Below are positions 8,522 through 19,162 of a DNA stretch of 43,480 bases, piece by piece. Below the pieces are notes generated by a model. The model was given only the letters and a program-made list of their open reading frames with translations. It did no database searches and was not told the origin of the DNA. A program made the translations under genes and the position numbers. The stretch's first letter is position 1, and the number at the start of each line of letters is the position of its first letter. Source of the DNA: an uncultured Pelagibacteraceae bacterium (lineage in GTDB: Bacteria; Pseudomonadota; Alphaproteobacteria; Pelagibacterales; Pelagibacteraceae); the NCBI GenBank assembly GCA_902557605.1, contig CACEAQ010000004.1, positions 1-43,480 on the forward strand, given 5' to 3'.

Positions 8522-8933
8522 AATTGTTATTTGGCGGGCGATCGGGTCTATTGCCCCCTATTTAACTGTATTTTTTATCCACACACCGGTCGGTTGTACT
8601 CTAAAATCACTAATTGCAAAAAAAAGGGCCTCTATGGACATTTAAACGATATATTCCTAACATGCAAAGCTCTTTGAAATATTGAATATTACTGTTTTTT
8701 GACTGCTCTAAAACACCCTATTTTACTTTATTTATTGGTATATCCATTCTAAATTTTATCAATTTTAAAGGTTAAACATTATTTTTAACCACTTTTAAGA
8801 AAGATTTATTTCTTTATTCATCTTTAAGAAGTAAAATTTTTTAATATTTATATAAGTTTTCTTATATATATATAAATAATACTTACCTATTAAATAATAT
8901 TATACTTTAACTATTTATTGTAAGTAACTGTAT

Positions 8934-9833
8934 TTATTGAAAATACTTAAGACTTATATAAACAACAAAAGGAATAGTTATGAATGACATTATTGTGGAA
9001 ACAACTATAACGCTAGCAATACTATCGACCACCCTTTTCTCAGAATACATCGATCCTACCAAGTAAGTTAAAATGGCACTAGGCATTGCAGATTGAATAA
9101 AAAGTACTCCAGCCGCTAAACCAGTAAGGTCTAAATATTTAATTAAACCAAATCCAATTAGAGGGCCAATTAAAATTCTAATAATGCTTAAAACGGATGC
9201 ATTTAACCATGAAACAACTTTTAGCTTTGTTAATGCTATACCCAAGGACATAAGAACCAAAAATATTGTAGCGTAGGTTAATAAAAACGTAGTGTTCACT
9301 ACAAAACCAGGAACCTTCCAATCAAAATATAAAACTATTACAGCCGCTATTATTCCGTAAATAGGCATATTAGTAATTAATATTTTCAGTGAAAAACTTT
9401 TTTTTGCTAAAAGAACCCCTAAGGTGAAGTGAAGCAAGATAATCACTGATGCAATTGCTGAAGCTATACCTAAACCTTCATTACCGTAAGCAAATAAACA
9501 GATCGGTATTCCCATATTGCCAGTATTAGGTAATATTAACGGAGGCAGTTCGCTTACCACGTCTTTTTTCATTAATGCAAGAGCAATTAAGCCTACTACA
9601 GCAAATCCCCCGATTATAATTAAAGCATAGATAAAATATTCTATAAAAGTTTCCAAAGTTACACCTGTAGATGTAATAGTGTAGAAAATCATTGCAGGTG
9701 TACCAACATTACCAGCCAATGTGGTTATAAAATCAGTATTAAAATTAGGATCTTTTTTTCCAAGGTAATAGCCTATACCAATAACAAAAAATACCGGAAG
9801 TATGACGTCTATTAGCTTGATATAGAGTTCCAT
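8934..9833 (-). CDS. AEC (auxin efflux carrier) family permease
   Basis: LIDVILPVFFVIGIGYYLGKK N-term, ~10 TM helices, LILPNTGNMGIPICLFAYG, QSAMPSAILTYLV motif. Confidence 0.85.
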   Translation of the reverse strand: MELYIKLIDVILPVFFVIGIGYYLGKKDPNFNTDFITTLAGNVGTPAMIFYTITSTGVTLETFIEYFIYALIIIGGFAVVGLIALALMKKDVVSELPPLILPNTGNMGIPICLFAYGNEGLGIASAIASVIILLHFTLGVLLAKKSFSLKILITNMPIYGIIAAVIVLYFDWKVPGFVVNTTFLLTYATIFLVLMSLGIALTKLKVVSWLNASVLSIIRILIGPLIGFGLIKYLDLTGLAAGVLFIQSAMPSAILTYLVGSMYSEKRVVDSIASVIVVSTIMSFITIPFVVYISLKYFQ

Positions 9834-10840
9834 TAAACTCTTACATCAGATTTTCTTGGTTTTCTCAACTTATTAGTATTATAATTAATGGCAGTTTCGA
9901 ATTCCATTAATCTCTTATGTATTGATCTTAACTCTGTAATTCTTGTCCAATTATACAAAAAGACTGAAAAAGCGTCTTTTACTTCGCCAAATGCATTTAC
10001 AACTTGCATCATCACACCCAAAGTGAACGCTGCAGTAAATAATCCTGGTGCCATTATTAAAAATGGAACAATTACAAACAATTGTCTGTACCATATAGCC
10101 CATAAATCAAAATATCCATAGTGTAAAAATAATTTATGATAATTAAATTTTATTCCTGTAAATAATTGTAAAATTGTAGGAGCTTGGACATAATTTTTTC
10201 TGTCGTCTTCACCGTATACTAATTCCTTTCTAAATGCGGCTTCAACTTTTTGATTGTTATATTCTAAACCAGGCAATTTTATTCCAACCAACCAACTAAT
10301 AAGTATGCCTCCTAAACTAAGTGTTAGTGCTACCCATACTAAAGATCCAGATACATTATTTAAAAAAGGTACAGAAACATTTGAGGATAGAGCCCATAAA
10401 ATTGGAATAAATGCTATTAATGTCATAATAGCTTTAACAACCTGCAATCCAATTGACTCAACAATTTTTGCAAAGTTCATACAGTCTTCTTGAATTCTTT
10501 GAGATGAACCTTCTACTTTTGCTTCAGTAGCTCTCCAATATGGCATATACGAAAACGTCATTGCTTCTCTCCATCTGAACGCCCACAACCTTGTGAACCA
10601 ATTAGTGAAAGCAAAAAGCGTAACGTATGGTAGTGCTATATACAAAAACCTTTTAATTGACTCCCAAAACTCTGATATTTCACGTTTCTCAGCTGTTTGA
10701 AGAATATCATAAAAATCCTTATACCAACTATTGAAAAGAACATCCAAATAGGTTTGCAGCACTAGCAAAGTAATAATAAAAAACCCTCCTCCGTAGGACC
10801 AATAAAACCACCTTTTATCTCTAAAAAAACTTCTCCACAT
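9833..10840 (-). CDS. SbmA/BacA-like peptide transporter
   Basis: SWYKDFYDILQ, RLWAFRWREAMTFSYMPYWR, GSSQRIQEDCMNFAK, VNAFGEVKDAFSVFLYNWTRITELRSIHKRL. Confidence 0.85.
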   Translation of the reverse strand: MWRSFFRDKRWFYWSYGGGFFIITLLVLQTYLDVLFNSWYKDFYDILQTAEKREISEFWESIKRFLYIALPYVTLFAFTNWFTRLWAFRWREAMTFSYMPYWRATEAKVEGSSQRIQEDCMNFAKIVESIGLQVVKAIMTLIAFIPILWALSSNVSVPFLNNVSGSLVWVALTLSLGGILISWLVGIKLPGLEYNNQKVEAAFRKELVYGEDDRKNYVQAPTILQLFTGIKFNYHKLFLHYGYFDLWAIWYRQLFVIVPFLIMAPGLFTAAFTLGVMMQVVNAFGEVKDAFSVFLYNWTRITELRSIHKRLMEFETAINYNTNKLRKPRKSDVRV

Positions 10841-10842
10841 AT

Positions 10843-11127
10843 TTAATCTTTAATAAAATTATCTGCGTATGATTTTATTACAAATTCTTTTTTATTTGGT
10901 TCGACAACATTGTAAGAAATGTTATTTTTTTTTGCATATTCTATCGCTTTTTCTTTTGAAGGGAATTTTAAGATAACTTCTTCAAGAGTATCGGTTGAGG
11001 TCTCCCAACCCATTAAAGGATTTATTGAGGGATCTTTTGTTTTAAATTCTAATATCCAATCTTTAATTTTGCCCCTGCCCGATTGCATAGCAGTTTTAGC
11101 CGGAATATAAATTTTTGCTTTTTTCAT
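10843..11127 (-). CDS. ETC complex I subunit, NDUFS4-like
   Basis: [24 protein letters not shown]...[35 protein letters not shown]-track start at 11136 is TTG; ATG at 11127 ([10 protein letters not shown]) preferred. Confidence 0.85.
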   Translation of the reverse strand: MKKAKIYIPAKTAMQSGRGKIKDWILEFKTKDPSINPLMGWETSTDTLEEVILKFPSKEKAIEYAKKNNISYNVVEPNKKEFVIKSYADNFIKD

Positions 11128-11136
11128 ATATTTCAA

Positions 11137-11213
<77 letters not shown>

Positions 11214-11286
11214 AACGTTTGTTTTATAGGTTAATTAAGTGATTTTGGCAATTGAAAGATGGTCTCTATAGAAGTAAATATTACCA

Positions 11287-12459
11287 ATGATCCAGTATAT
11301 TACAAAACCATTTAAATATTTTTTTAAACTTGAGGCTGCTTCAGGGCTTGTTTTATTATTTGCTGCAATACTTGCCCTTATAATTAGTAATGGTGCTTTA
11401 AGCGAAATCTACTTTTCTACCTTAGAAAAATATATTACGCTTGGGACTAAAAAATTTGGATTAAAACTAAGTGTCCTTCACTGGATAAATGATGTTTTAA
11501 TGGCAATATTTTTTTTCTTTGTTTCATTAGAAATTAAAAGAGAATTTATTCAAGGCGAACTATCAAATCCGAAAAAAGCTATGCTACCAATCATAGGTGC
11601 AGTGGGGGGAATGGCAGTTCCTGCATTATTTTATATAATCGTTAATTTTTCTGATGGCACAACTTTAAATGGTTGGGCAATACCCTCTGCTACAGATATT
11701 GCTTTCTCGCTAGGAGTTTTGTCTTTATTGGGTAAAAGAGTTCCGATATCACTTAAAGTTTTTTTAACAGCACTTGCAATTATAGATGATTTGGGTGCTA
11801 TAGTAATTATTGCTTTTTTTTATTCTGGTAATATTGAGATAAAATATTTAATTCTAATGTTAATTTCTTTAATAGTTTTGTTCGGATTGAATAAATATAA
11901 AGTAAAAAGTTTTATACCTTTTTTGATTATTGGAATGTTTTTATGGGATTTCACTCATCAATCGGGAATACATGCTACGATTGCTGGTGTTTTATTGGCC
12001 TTAACAATTCCTCACAACATAAAGAATACTAAAAAGTCGATGTTGCTTAAACTAGAGCATGGTTTGTCACCATATGTGGCTTTTGCAATAATGCCAATTT
12101 TCGCATTTGCGAATGCAGGGGTTTCACTTGAGGGTTTAACTTTTGCAACGCTATTAAACCCAGTCCCTCTAGGAATTGTTTTAGGTCTATTTTTTGGAAA
12201 ACAAATTGGTGTTTTTGCCCTCTCTTACATATCAGTTAAACTTAAATTCGCCGACAAACCATCCGGATCAACATGGCTAGCCCTATATGGAGTATCAATA
12301 TTAACAGGTATTGGATTTACAATGAGTTTGTTTGTAGGAAATTTAGCATTTGTGAATAATTTAGAATACATGGATGGAGTAAAAATCGGGGTTTTAACTG
12401 GTTCACTACTATCTACACTTTTCGGGTATTTTTTATTATTATTTTCAGCAAAGAAATGA
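11287..12459 (+). CDS. nhaA: Na+/H+ antiporter NhaA
   Basis: FFFVSLEIKREFIQGELS, GWAIPSATDIAFSLGVLSLLGKRVPISLKVFLTALAIIDDLGAIVIIAFFY. Confidence 0.95.
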   Translation: MIQYITKPFKYFFKLEAASGLVLLFAAILALIISNGALSEIYFSTLEKYITLGTKKFGLKLSVLHWINDVLMAIFFFFVSLEIKREFIQGELSNPKKAMLPIIGAVGGMAVPALFYIIVNFSDGTTLNGWAIPSATDIAFSLGVLSLLGKRVPISLKVFLTALAIIDDLGAIVIIAFFYSGNIEIKYLILMLISLIVLFGLNKYKVKSFIPFLIIGMFLWDFTHQSGIHATIAGVLLALTIPHNIKNTKKSMLLKLEHGLSPYVAFAIMPIFAFANAGVSLEGLTFATLLNPVPLGIVLGLFFGKQIGVFALSYISVKLKFADKPSGSTWLALYGVSILTGIGFTMSLFVGNLAFVNNLEYMDGVKIGVLTGSLLSTLFGYFLLLFSAKK

Positions 12460-12857
12460 TTGATAAAGAAATTATTAAACTGGCGTCATATACATCTAAC
12501 GTAGGTTTAAAGAACAAATACTCACATAAAATATCTTTAAAAAATACAACATGTGGAGATAAAATTACTTTAGAGATAATCGCTAATAAAAAAAAGATTA
12601 ATTCAATTAAATACGAAACAGTATCTTGTGTATATTGTGAAGCGTCAGCGAGCCTTCTTGCTAGAAAATTAAAGAATATAGATTTAAAAGATGTGAAAAA
12701 CGATTTCACGGTCTTAAAAAAAATATCAAGTCAAAAAAAAACAAAAATACCAAAACGGTTATCTGATTATAAAAAATTATTAAATAGCGACAATTATAAT
12801 AGATTTAAGTGTATATTTTTGCCAATTGATGCAGTAGTAAAAGCTTTAAAGTTATGA
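12456..12857 (+). CDS. IscU/SufU-like Fe-S scaffold protein
   Basis: TTCGDKITLEI, SCVYCEASASLLARKL, FKCIFLPIDAVVKAL: three conserved Cys positions of the NifU_N fold. Confidence 0.75.
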   Translation: MIDKEIIKLASYTSNVGLKNKYSHKISLKNTTCGDKITLEIIANKKKINSIKYETVSCVYCEASASLLARKLKNIDLKDVKNDFTVLKKISSQKKTKIPKRLSDYKKLLNSDNYNRFKCIFLPIDAVVKALKL

Positions 12858-13390
12858 GAAAAATATACATTATTTTATTTATGCTAAGTTTTTTTACAAA
12901 AGTGATAGCTGGGACAAGTGGAACAGCATATGACTATGAATTTAATGGTATAAATGGTGACTTAATTAAGTTAAGTAACTATAAAGGAAAAGTAATTATA
13001 GTTGTGAATGTAGCAAGTAGATGTGGCTACACACCTCAATACGAAGATCTTCAAACACTTTGGTCAGAATATAAAAATAAAAATCTAGTTGTTTTAGGAG
13101 TTCCTACTAATAATTTTAGACAAGAGCCTGGAAACAACAAAGAAATAAAAGATTTTTGTGAAACAAATTTTGGAATCTCCTTTCCTATGACTGAAAAAAT
13201 TAATGTAATAGGCAATAATTCACATCCTTTCTATAAATGGGCAAGAAAAGATTATGGCATTGGTGCTATTCCTAAATGGAATTTTCATAAGATAATAATT
13301 GGAAAAAATGGAAAAGTTGCTGATACATTTTCTTCAATTACAAAACCATCGTCTAAAAAATTTATAAAAGCAATTGAAAATTTGATTTAA
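12854..13390 (+). CDS. Glutathione peroxidase family protein with signal peptide
   Basis: NVASRCGYTPQYEDLQTLW, GVPTNNFRQEPGNNKEIKDFC, IPKWNFHKIIIGKNGKV. Confidence 0.92.
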   Translation: MRKIYIILFMLSFFTKVIAGTSGTAYDYEFNGINGDLIKLSNYKGKVIIVVNVASRCGYTPQYEDLQTLWSEYKNKNLVVLGVPTNNFRQEPGNNKEIKDFCETNFGISFPMTEKINVIGNNSHPFYKWARKDYGIGAIPKWNFHKIIIGKNGKVADTFSSITKPSSKKFIKAIENLI

Positions 13391-14154
13391 TATTCAAAAC
13401 TTAAGCCATCATATGCTGGAGTTATATTCTTAGGTAATTTTTTTTTAATTTCAAAATAGTCTAAATCTGTATGTAAATTTGTGAGAATGGCTTTTTTAGG
13501 TTTAGTTAAATTAATTAAACTCAATGCTTCATCTAAATTAAAATGAGATGGATGTTTATTAATTTTCAAGCAGTCTAGAATTAAGTAATTGAGGTTGTTA
13601 AGATATTTCAAATTTTTTTGAGGAATTTTATTACAATCACTGATGTATGCTATCTTTTCCATTACGTAACCAGTTGATTGAATTAATCCATGATTCACAT
13701 CAAATGCTTTGATAGATAGTTTCGTATTATTTTTTTTAATAGAAAAATCTTTATTTATAATTTTAGCTTTCATTATAGGTTTATATCCTTGCTTTTCTAC
13801 AAAGCAAAAACTGTAGGATTTTTTTAATGCCTTGATCGTTCTACGACTACCGTAAATAGGAATTTTAGATTTATTTTGCCAATAAAAAGGCCTCATTTCA
13901 AATATACCAGCTGTTTGATCAGCATGTTCATGCGTATAAATTATAGAGTCAAGATTTCTAATTTTATTCTTAAGAAATTGATATTTAATATCAGGTGAAG
14001 TGTCTATTAAAACTGATAAGTTGCCTTTTTGTATGTGAGCGCAACATCTTGTTCTTATATTTTTTATATTTTTTTTTAGATTTCCTTTGAAGTTGGTTAT
14101 CCATGGAGAACCTAATGAGCTTCCACAGCCTAAAATTGTAAATCTATTTTTCAA
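13387..14154 (-). CDS. MBL-fold metallohydrolase, PhnP-like
   Basis: GCGSSLGSPW, VLIDTSPDIKYQ, IIYTHEHADQTAGIFEMRPF. Confidence 0.85.
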   Translation of the reverse strand: MKNRFTILGCGSSLGSPWITNFKGNLKKNIKNIRTRCCAHIQKGNLSVLIDTSPDIKYQFLKNKIRNLDSIIYTHEHADQTAGIFEMRPFYWQNKSKIPIYGSRRTIKALKKSYSFCFVEKQGYKPIMKAKIINKDFSIKKNNTKLSIKAFDVNHGLIQSTGYVMEKIAYISDCNKIPQKNLKYLNNLNYLILDCLKINKHPSHFNLDEALSLINLTKPKKAILTNLHTDLDYFEIKKKLPKNITPAYDGLSFEY

Positions 14155-14933
14155 ATTAATTTACCAAATAAATTGAAAAAATTATTAGTTGTAATGCTTG
14201 AAAATTCATTAAAAGATAATTTTTTTAAATTAGATAAAAACTTTACTGTATGTATAATGTAACTTGGTTCATTTGATTTACCTCTTAAAGGTACGGGCGC
14301 AAGATACGGTGCGTCTGTCTCAACTAATATTCTATTATTCGGAATATCTTTAAAAGTATTTGCTAAATCTTGAGATTTTTTAAAAGTTACTACACCGCTA
14401 GCGGATATATATGCACCAAGATCTAATAATTTAAAAGCAAATTCTTTTGTTCCAGTAAAACAATGAATAAGTATTTTGTAATTTTTCTTTTTTAGATATG
14501 TGTTTAAGATTTCAAAAGTTTCCTTTTCAGCAGATCTTGTGTGCACGATAAGTGGTAGGTTTTTTTCTTGAGCAGCTGTAATATGTTGTTCAAATAAATT
14601 AATTTGATCTTTTTTTTTAGAATGGTTGTAATAAAAATCTAAACCTGTTTCGCCTATTCCAATAATTTTTTTATTCTGGTTAGTCTTATTAATTATATCA
14701 TCACTTTTAATATTAAGGTGCGATTTAGCCTCATGTGGGTGTATCCCATATGTACCATAAACACTTCTATGTTCTTTAACAATTTTAATTATCTCATCAA
14801 AGCTTTTATCTTCAGTTGAAATTGTGAGCATATACTTTACTCCGTCTCTATTCGCTCTATCAATAGTTTCATTAAGAGAGTCTGACATCGGCTTATAGGT
14901 AAGATGGCAATGAGAATCAATTATCATTTTCAA
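14151..14933 (-). CDS. TatD-family metal-dependent hydrolase
   Basis: IDSHCHLTY, YGIHPHEAK, IGIGETGLDFYY, LVETDAPYLAPVPLRGKSNEPSYI. Confidence 0.93.
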   Translation of the reverse strand: MKMIIDSHCHLTYKPMSDSLNETIDRANRDGVKYMLTISTEDKSFDEIIKIVKEHRSVYGTYGIHPHEAKSHLNIKSDDIINKTNQNKKIIGIGETGLDFYYNHSKKKDQINLFEQHITAAQEKNLPLIVHTRSAEKETFEILNTYLKKKNYKILIHCFTGTKEFAFKLLDLGAYISASGVVTFKKSQDLANTFKDIPNNRILVETDAPYLAPVPLRGKSNEPSYIIHTVKFLSNLKKLSFNEFSSITTNNFFNLFGKLI

Positions 14934-16458
14934 TTTTTTTAAATAAGATATCTAAACTTTTTAATTCAGTTTTACAGTTCAAAAAATTATCTTTTTTTAT
15001 ATTTTCTATTAAAATGTCTTTATCAGATATATGAATTGTATTTAAAACCTTTTTAGTTGAGATAGGTATAATTGGATACAATAATATAGAAATATTTTTA
15101 ATATGTTCCACAATTGTATGTAAAATTGCATTCATTCTATTTCGGTCCTTATTTTTAAATGCCCAAGGTTCTGAGTCATTAAAATATTTATTTGCCTCAA
15201 ATGAAAAATTAACCACTATCCTAATATATTCATTTAAATTTTGTTTATTTATAAAACCAATAAGTTTAGGAATACTATTTTTTAAGTTTTGAATTAGTAA
15301 AATATCACTTTCCTTTAAGTCAACCTTTTTTGGGATTTTATTATCACAATTTTTTTTTATAAAAGCAAAAACTCTTTGACATAAATTTCCATAATTATTA
15401 GCTAAATCGTTATTAATACAATTTTTAAGATTTTCCATAGAAATACTCCCGTCATTACCAAGTGAAACCTCTTTGATTAAATAATATCTCAACTGATCAA
15501 TTCCATAATCTCTAATTATTTCAATTGGATCCAAAATATTTCCAAGTGATTTGGACATTTTCTTATCATCCGAAAGTATCCAGCCATGTCCAAAAACTTT
15601 TTTAGGTAATGGTAAATTTGCAGCAAGTAAAAAAGCTGGCCAATAAATTGCATGAAATCTTAAAATATCTTTACCAATAATATGAATATCCGCTGGCCAA
15701 AAAAGTTTATACTTTTCGTCGTCAATATTGGGAAAATTAATTGCACTTAAATAATTTGTTAATGCATCAAGCCATACGTAGATTACATGTTTTTTATTTT
15801 CAGGAACTGTTATACCCCAAGAAAAAGATGTTCTGCTAATTGATAAATCTTTTAATCCCTTTTCTACAAATTTTATAACCTCATTCCTTCTTGACTTGGG
15901 GAGAATAAATTCTTGATTTTTATTATAATGATCTAACAATTTTTTTTGAAAAGCTGATAATTTAAAAAAATAAGACTCCTCTTCCACCCATTCAACTAAA
16001 GAACCTGATATTTTTGAAATTTTTTTACCTTCTTTTTCCTCTATTTCATCATCATCATAATAAGCTTCATCAGAAACAGAATACCAACCAGAATATTTAT
16101 CTAAATAAATATCACCAGATTTAACTAATCGTTTCCATATTTCTTTAACAGATTTATTATGTCTTGTTTCTGTGGTTCGTATAAAATCATTATTAGTTAA
16201 TTTTAAAATTTTTGTTAAAGATCTAAAAGTTTCTGATAGTTCATCGCAAAATAGTTTAGGATCTTTATTGTTCTTCTCAGCTTCTTTTTGTATCTTTTGA
16301 CCATGTTCGTCAGTCCCAGTTAAAAACATAACATTATATCCTTCCATTCTTTTAAATCTCGCAAATATATCTGCAATTATACTAGAATAAGCATGACCCA
16401 TATGTGGCTTACCAGATGGATAATATATAGGTGTGGTTATATAAAAATTTTTAGCCAT
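14917..16458 (-). CDS. metG: Methionyl-tRNA synthetase
   Basis: TTPIYYPSGKPHMGHAYSSI (HIGH), GTDEHGQKIQ, KKMSKSLGNILDP (KMSKS). Confidence 0.96.
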   Translation of the reverse strand: MAKNFYITTPIYYPSGKPHMGHAYSSIIADIFARFKRMEGYNVMFLTGTDEHGQKIQKEAEKNNKDPKLFCDELSETFRSLTKILKLTNNDFIRTTETRHNKSVKEIWKRLVKSGDIYLDKYSGWYSVSDEAYYDDDEIEEKEGKKISKISGSLVEWVEEESYFFKLSAFQKKLLDHYNKNQEFILPKSRRNEVIKFVEKGLKDLSISRTSFSWGITVPENKKHVIYVWLDALTNYLSAINFPNIDDEKYKLFWPADIHIIGKDILRFHAIYWPAFLLAANLPLPKKVFGHGWILSDDKKMSKSLGNILDPIEIIRDYGIDQLRYYLIKEVSLGNDGSISMENLKNCINNDLANNYGNLCQRVFAFIKKNCDNKIPKKVDLKESDILLIQNLKNSIPKLIGFINKQNLNEYIRIVVNFSFEANKYFNDSEPWAFKNKDRNRMNAILHTIVEHIKNISILLYPIIPISTKKVLNTIHISDKDILIENIKKDNFLNCKTELKSLDILFKKIENDN

Positions 16459-17377
16459 TTAAGTTATTCTCTAAAGAATTTAATAAAGTTTTTCGATTTA
16501 AATTGTAAGAAAAGAAATCATTAATATTTTTCAGTATAAAAGATCTACTTTCTAAAAATTTTGTTTTATTCAACTTGTTGTTTATTCTTTCATGATTAAG
16601 GTAATATTCAATATAAAATGTAATTAGGTCTCTATAAAAGATTTTTTTTTCTTTTATAAAATATTCAATTAAATGATTAATGTTTTTTATAAAACTATCA
16701 TTTAAATCAATCTTATTTGAATCAAAGAAATTGTTAAATAATAAATACCTTCCAGGTGAAATATTCAAGATGTCTTTATTTAAAACACTTGTTTGATTAA
16801 ATTTTTTCATAAGACAATCTATAACATGATTTCTTTGATCTAATTTGAGAAAAATTTTTACTTCAACACATCTTGATTTCACTGTATCAATTATATTTTG
16901 AGATTTATTGTTAATCAGAAAAAAATAATTATTTTTCGTTGGTTCTTCTAATATTTTCAACAAGGCATTTAAACTATTAACGTTAAAAGAGTCTACGTCA
17001 TCCATGACGATAAATCTTTTTTTTCCATTAATTGCTGTCTTTGAAATTTGGATTTTAAAACTTCTAATATCACTAATATTTATTGGTGAGTTTTCAAAAT
17101 TTAAATTAATTACATTAGGAGATAAACCATTAGTGAGTTGATTATAAAAGTTATTTTTATCGACTATTAAATTTCTATTCAAATCATAGTTATCGCTATC
17201 GAAAAAAAAATGAATTAAATGATTGATAAGTGTAGATTTTCCAATACCTTTCTCACCAGTAATCAGGTTAACTTTAGGCAGATTTTCGTTTTCTATAAGA
17301 TTCTTAAAGAAAACAAAATTGTCTTTTAATCCAAAAAGTTCATTACTTTTTTCTGGGTGTAAAATATCTAAATTCAT
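16451..17377 (-). CDS. holB: DNA polymerase III delta' subunit-like
   Basis: LITGEKGIGKSTLINHLI (Walker A), FIVMDDVDSFNVNSLNALLKILEEPTKNNYFFLI; sits between tmk and metG. Confidence 0.85.
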   Translation of the reverse strand: MNLDILHPEKSNELFGLKDNFVFFKNLIENENLPKVNLITGEKGIGKSTLINHLIHFFFDSDNYDLNRNLIVDKNNFYNQLTNGLSPNVINLNFENSPINISDIRSFKIQISKTAINGKKRFIVMDDVDSFNVNSLNALLKILEEPTKNNYFFLINNKSQNIIDTVKSRCVEVKIFLKLDQRNHVIDCLMKKFNQTSVLNKDILNISPGRYLLFNNFFDSNKIDLNDSFIKNINHLIEYFIKEKKIFYRDLITFYIEYYLNHERINNKLNKTKFLESRSFILKNINDFFSYNLNRKTLLNSLENNLNG

Positions 17378-18024
17378 TTTATTTTCAAATGTTTACAAAC
17401 TATATCAAAAATTTTTTTTTCTAAACTTTTGTCGTTTTTTGATGAGTCAAAAATATAATAGTTCTTTTTATTCTTTGATATTTTAATAAATGCTTTCTGC
17501 GCAGATGAATAGAAGGATTGTTTAAAATTATCATATCTATTTTTAGTTCGTCTTCTCAAAAGTCTTTTTTTCGAACTGTTATTAGAGACTTTTAAAACAA
17601 ATGTTAAGTTTGGTTTAATATTATCTAAGATATAGTTATGTACATTATCAATGAATTTTTTATTAACCTTTTTACCGTAAACTTGATAAGCAATTGTAGA
17701 GTCGGTAAATCTATCACATATTACCACAAATCGTTTATTCAATGCTGGTTTAATTTTAGATTTAATATGCTCATTTCTTGCTGCCAAATATAGAAGAGTA
17801 TCTGTGTACTTATCAAATTTTTGTTTTTGAAATTTATTAAAATAATCTTTTAAAATAAGATTTCTAATTAATTCAGCGCTTGGGGTACCACCAGGTTCTC
17901 TTGTCAAAATAGATTTAATTTTTTTAGATTTTAATTTATTATATAATTTTTTGCTTTGATATGTCTTGCCACAACCTTCTACACCCTCAAAAACAATAAA
18001 ATAAGGTCTTTGTTTATACATCAC
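17374..18024 (-). CDS. tmk: Thymidylate kinase
   Basis: FIVFEGVEGCGKTYQSKKL, LTREPGGTPSAELIRNLIL, VVICDRFTDSTIAYQ. Confidence 0.95.
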   Translation of the reverse strand: MMYKQRPYFIVFEGVEGCGKTYQSKKLYNKLKSKKIKSILTREPGGTPSAELIRNLILKDYFNKFQKQKFDKYTDTLLYLAARNEHIKSKIKPALNKRFVVICDRFTDSTIAYQVYGKKVNKKFIDNVHNYILDNIKPNLTFVLKVSNNSSKKRLLRRRTKNRYDNFKQSFYSSAQKAFIKISKNKKNYYIFDSSKNDKSLEKKIFDIVCKHLKIK

Positions 18025-19162
18025 CCCAAATCAAAAAATTAATTGAGGTTATTAAACTCTTAAAAAAATTTACTTTCTTTAGGTCATCTGTAGCGTATAA
18101 TGGCAGAGTTTTAATAATTTCTTCTTTGTTCTTAATGACTAATTCCGCAATTTTTTCTCCTTTATCAATCGGCGCAATTATAGGTCCATTATATTTAATA
18201 GAAACACTTATATGACGAATATCTTTTTTTCTAACTGTTATATAAAAGTCTTCTTTCGTTGTGACTTGAACTTTATCTTTTTTTGCTAACCATGTGTCTA
18301 ACTCGAAAATTGTTTTATTTTTTTTTGATATTTCAAATGTATTAGAGTTTCTATATCCCCAATTTAATAATTTTAAAGACTCAGTACTCCTTGAATTTTT
18401 TGATTGAAAGCCCGATGCAACTGCTATCAATCTTCTATCTTTTTTTTTTATAGAGCTAGCTAGTGAATATTTTTCTACAGCTAAATATCCAGTTTTAACA
18501 CCGTCTGCTCCAATATTTTTATACAATAATGGATTCCGATTACCTTGTTTAATTGGATCTCCTCCAGTTCTATCCCATGTAAAATATTTTTCTTTAAAAA
18601 TTTCGTAAAATTTAGGATAGGTTTCAATAAGATGTTTAGACATAATTGCTATATCTCGCACAGTTGATATATTGTCAGGATCGTTAATTCCTGAAGAGTT
18701 AGTAAAATTAGTAGAAGTCATACCAATTTCTAGTGCCTTTTCATTCATCATTTCTGCAAAGTTTTCTTCTGATCCAGCGATACCTTCTGCTAAAGCAACA
18801 CAAGCATCATTTCCTGATGCTACAATTATTCCACGAAGAAGATCTTCTACCGAAACTTGATCGTTAACCATTATGAACATTGAAGAGTATCCGCTTTGTG
18901 ATAATCTCCATGCATTTTCTGAAACAACAAAAGTATCATCCAAAGAAAGTTTATTTTTTTTTAGTAAATCAAAAGCAATGATAGAAGTCATAATTTTTGT
19001 CATTGAAGCAGGATAAATTTGAGCGTCAGGATCAAGTTCATATAAAATTTCATTAGAATGAAAATCTATAAGAATTGCTGTTCTTGCATCTATAGAAGGA
19101 TTTGCTTTTAAAGAAGTCGTAAAATTCAAAATAAAAAAAGTGATAAAAAATAATTTAATCAT
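18014..19162 (-). CDS. D-alanyl-D-alanine carboxypeptidase, S11 family
   Basis: YPASMTKIMTSI (SxxK), SGNDACVALAE (SxN), VKTGYLA (KTG). Confidence 0.93.
   Translation of the reverse strand: MIKLFFITFFILNFTTSLKANPSIDARTAILIDFHSNEILYELDPDAQIYPASMTKIMTSIIAFDLLKKNKLSLDDTFVVSENAWRLSQSGYSSMFIMVNDQVSVEDLLRGIIVASGNDACVALAEGIAGSEENFAEMMNEKALEIGMTSTNFTNSSGINDPDNISTVRDIAIMSKHLIETYPKFYEIFKEKYFTWDRTGGDPIKQGNRNPLLYKNIGADGVKTGYLAVEKYSLASSIKKKDRRLIAVASGFQSKNSRSTESLKLLNWGYRNSNTFEISKKNKTIFELDTWLAKKDKVQVTTKEDFYITVRKKDIRHISVSIKYNGPIIAPIDKGEKIAELVIKNKEEIIKTLPLYATDDLKKVNFFKSLITSINFLIWGDV

Noticed and set aside
12413-12709. 98-aa minus ORF overlapping nhaA end and the IscU-like gene
   Set aside because: Antisense to two recognisable coding genes; hydrophobicity arises from reverse-complement codons.
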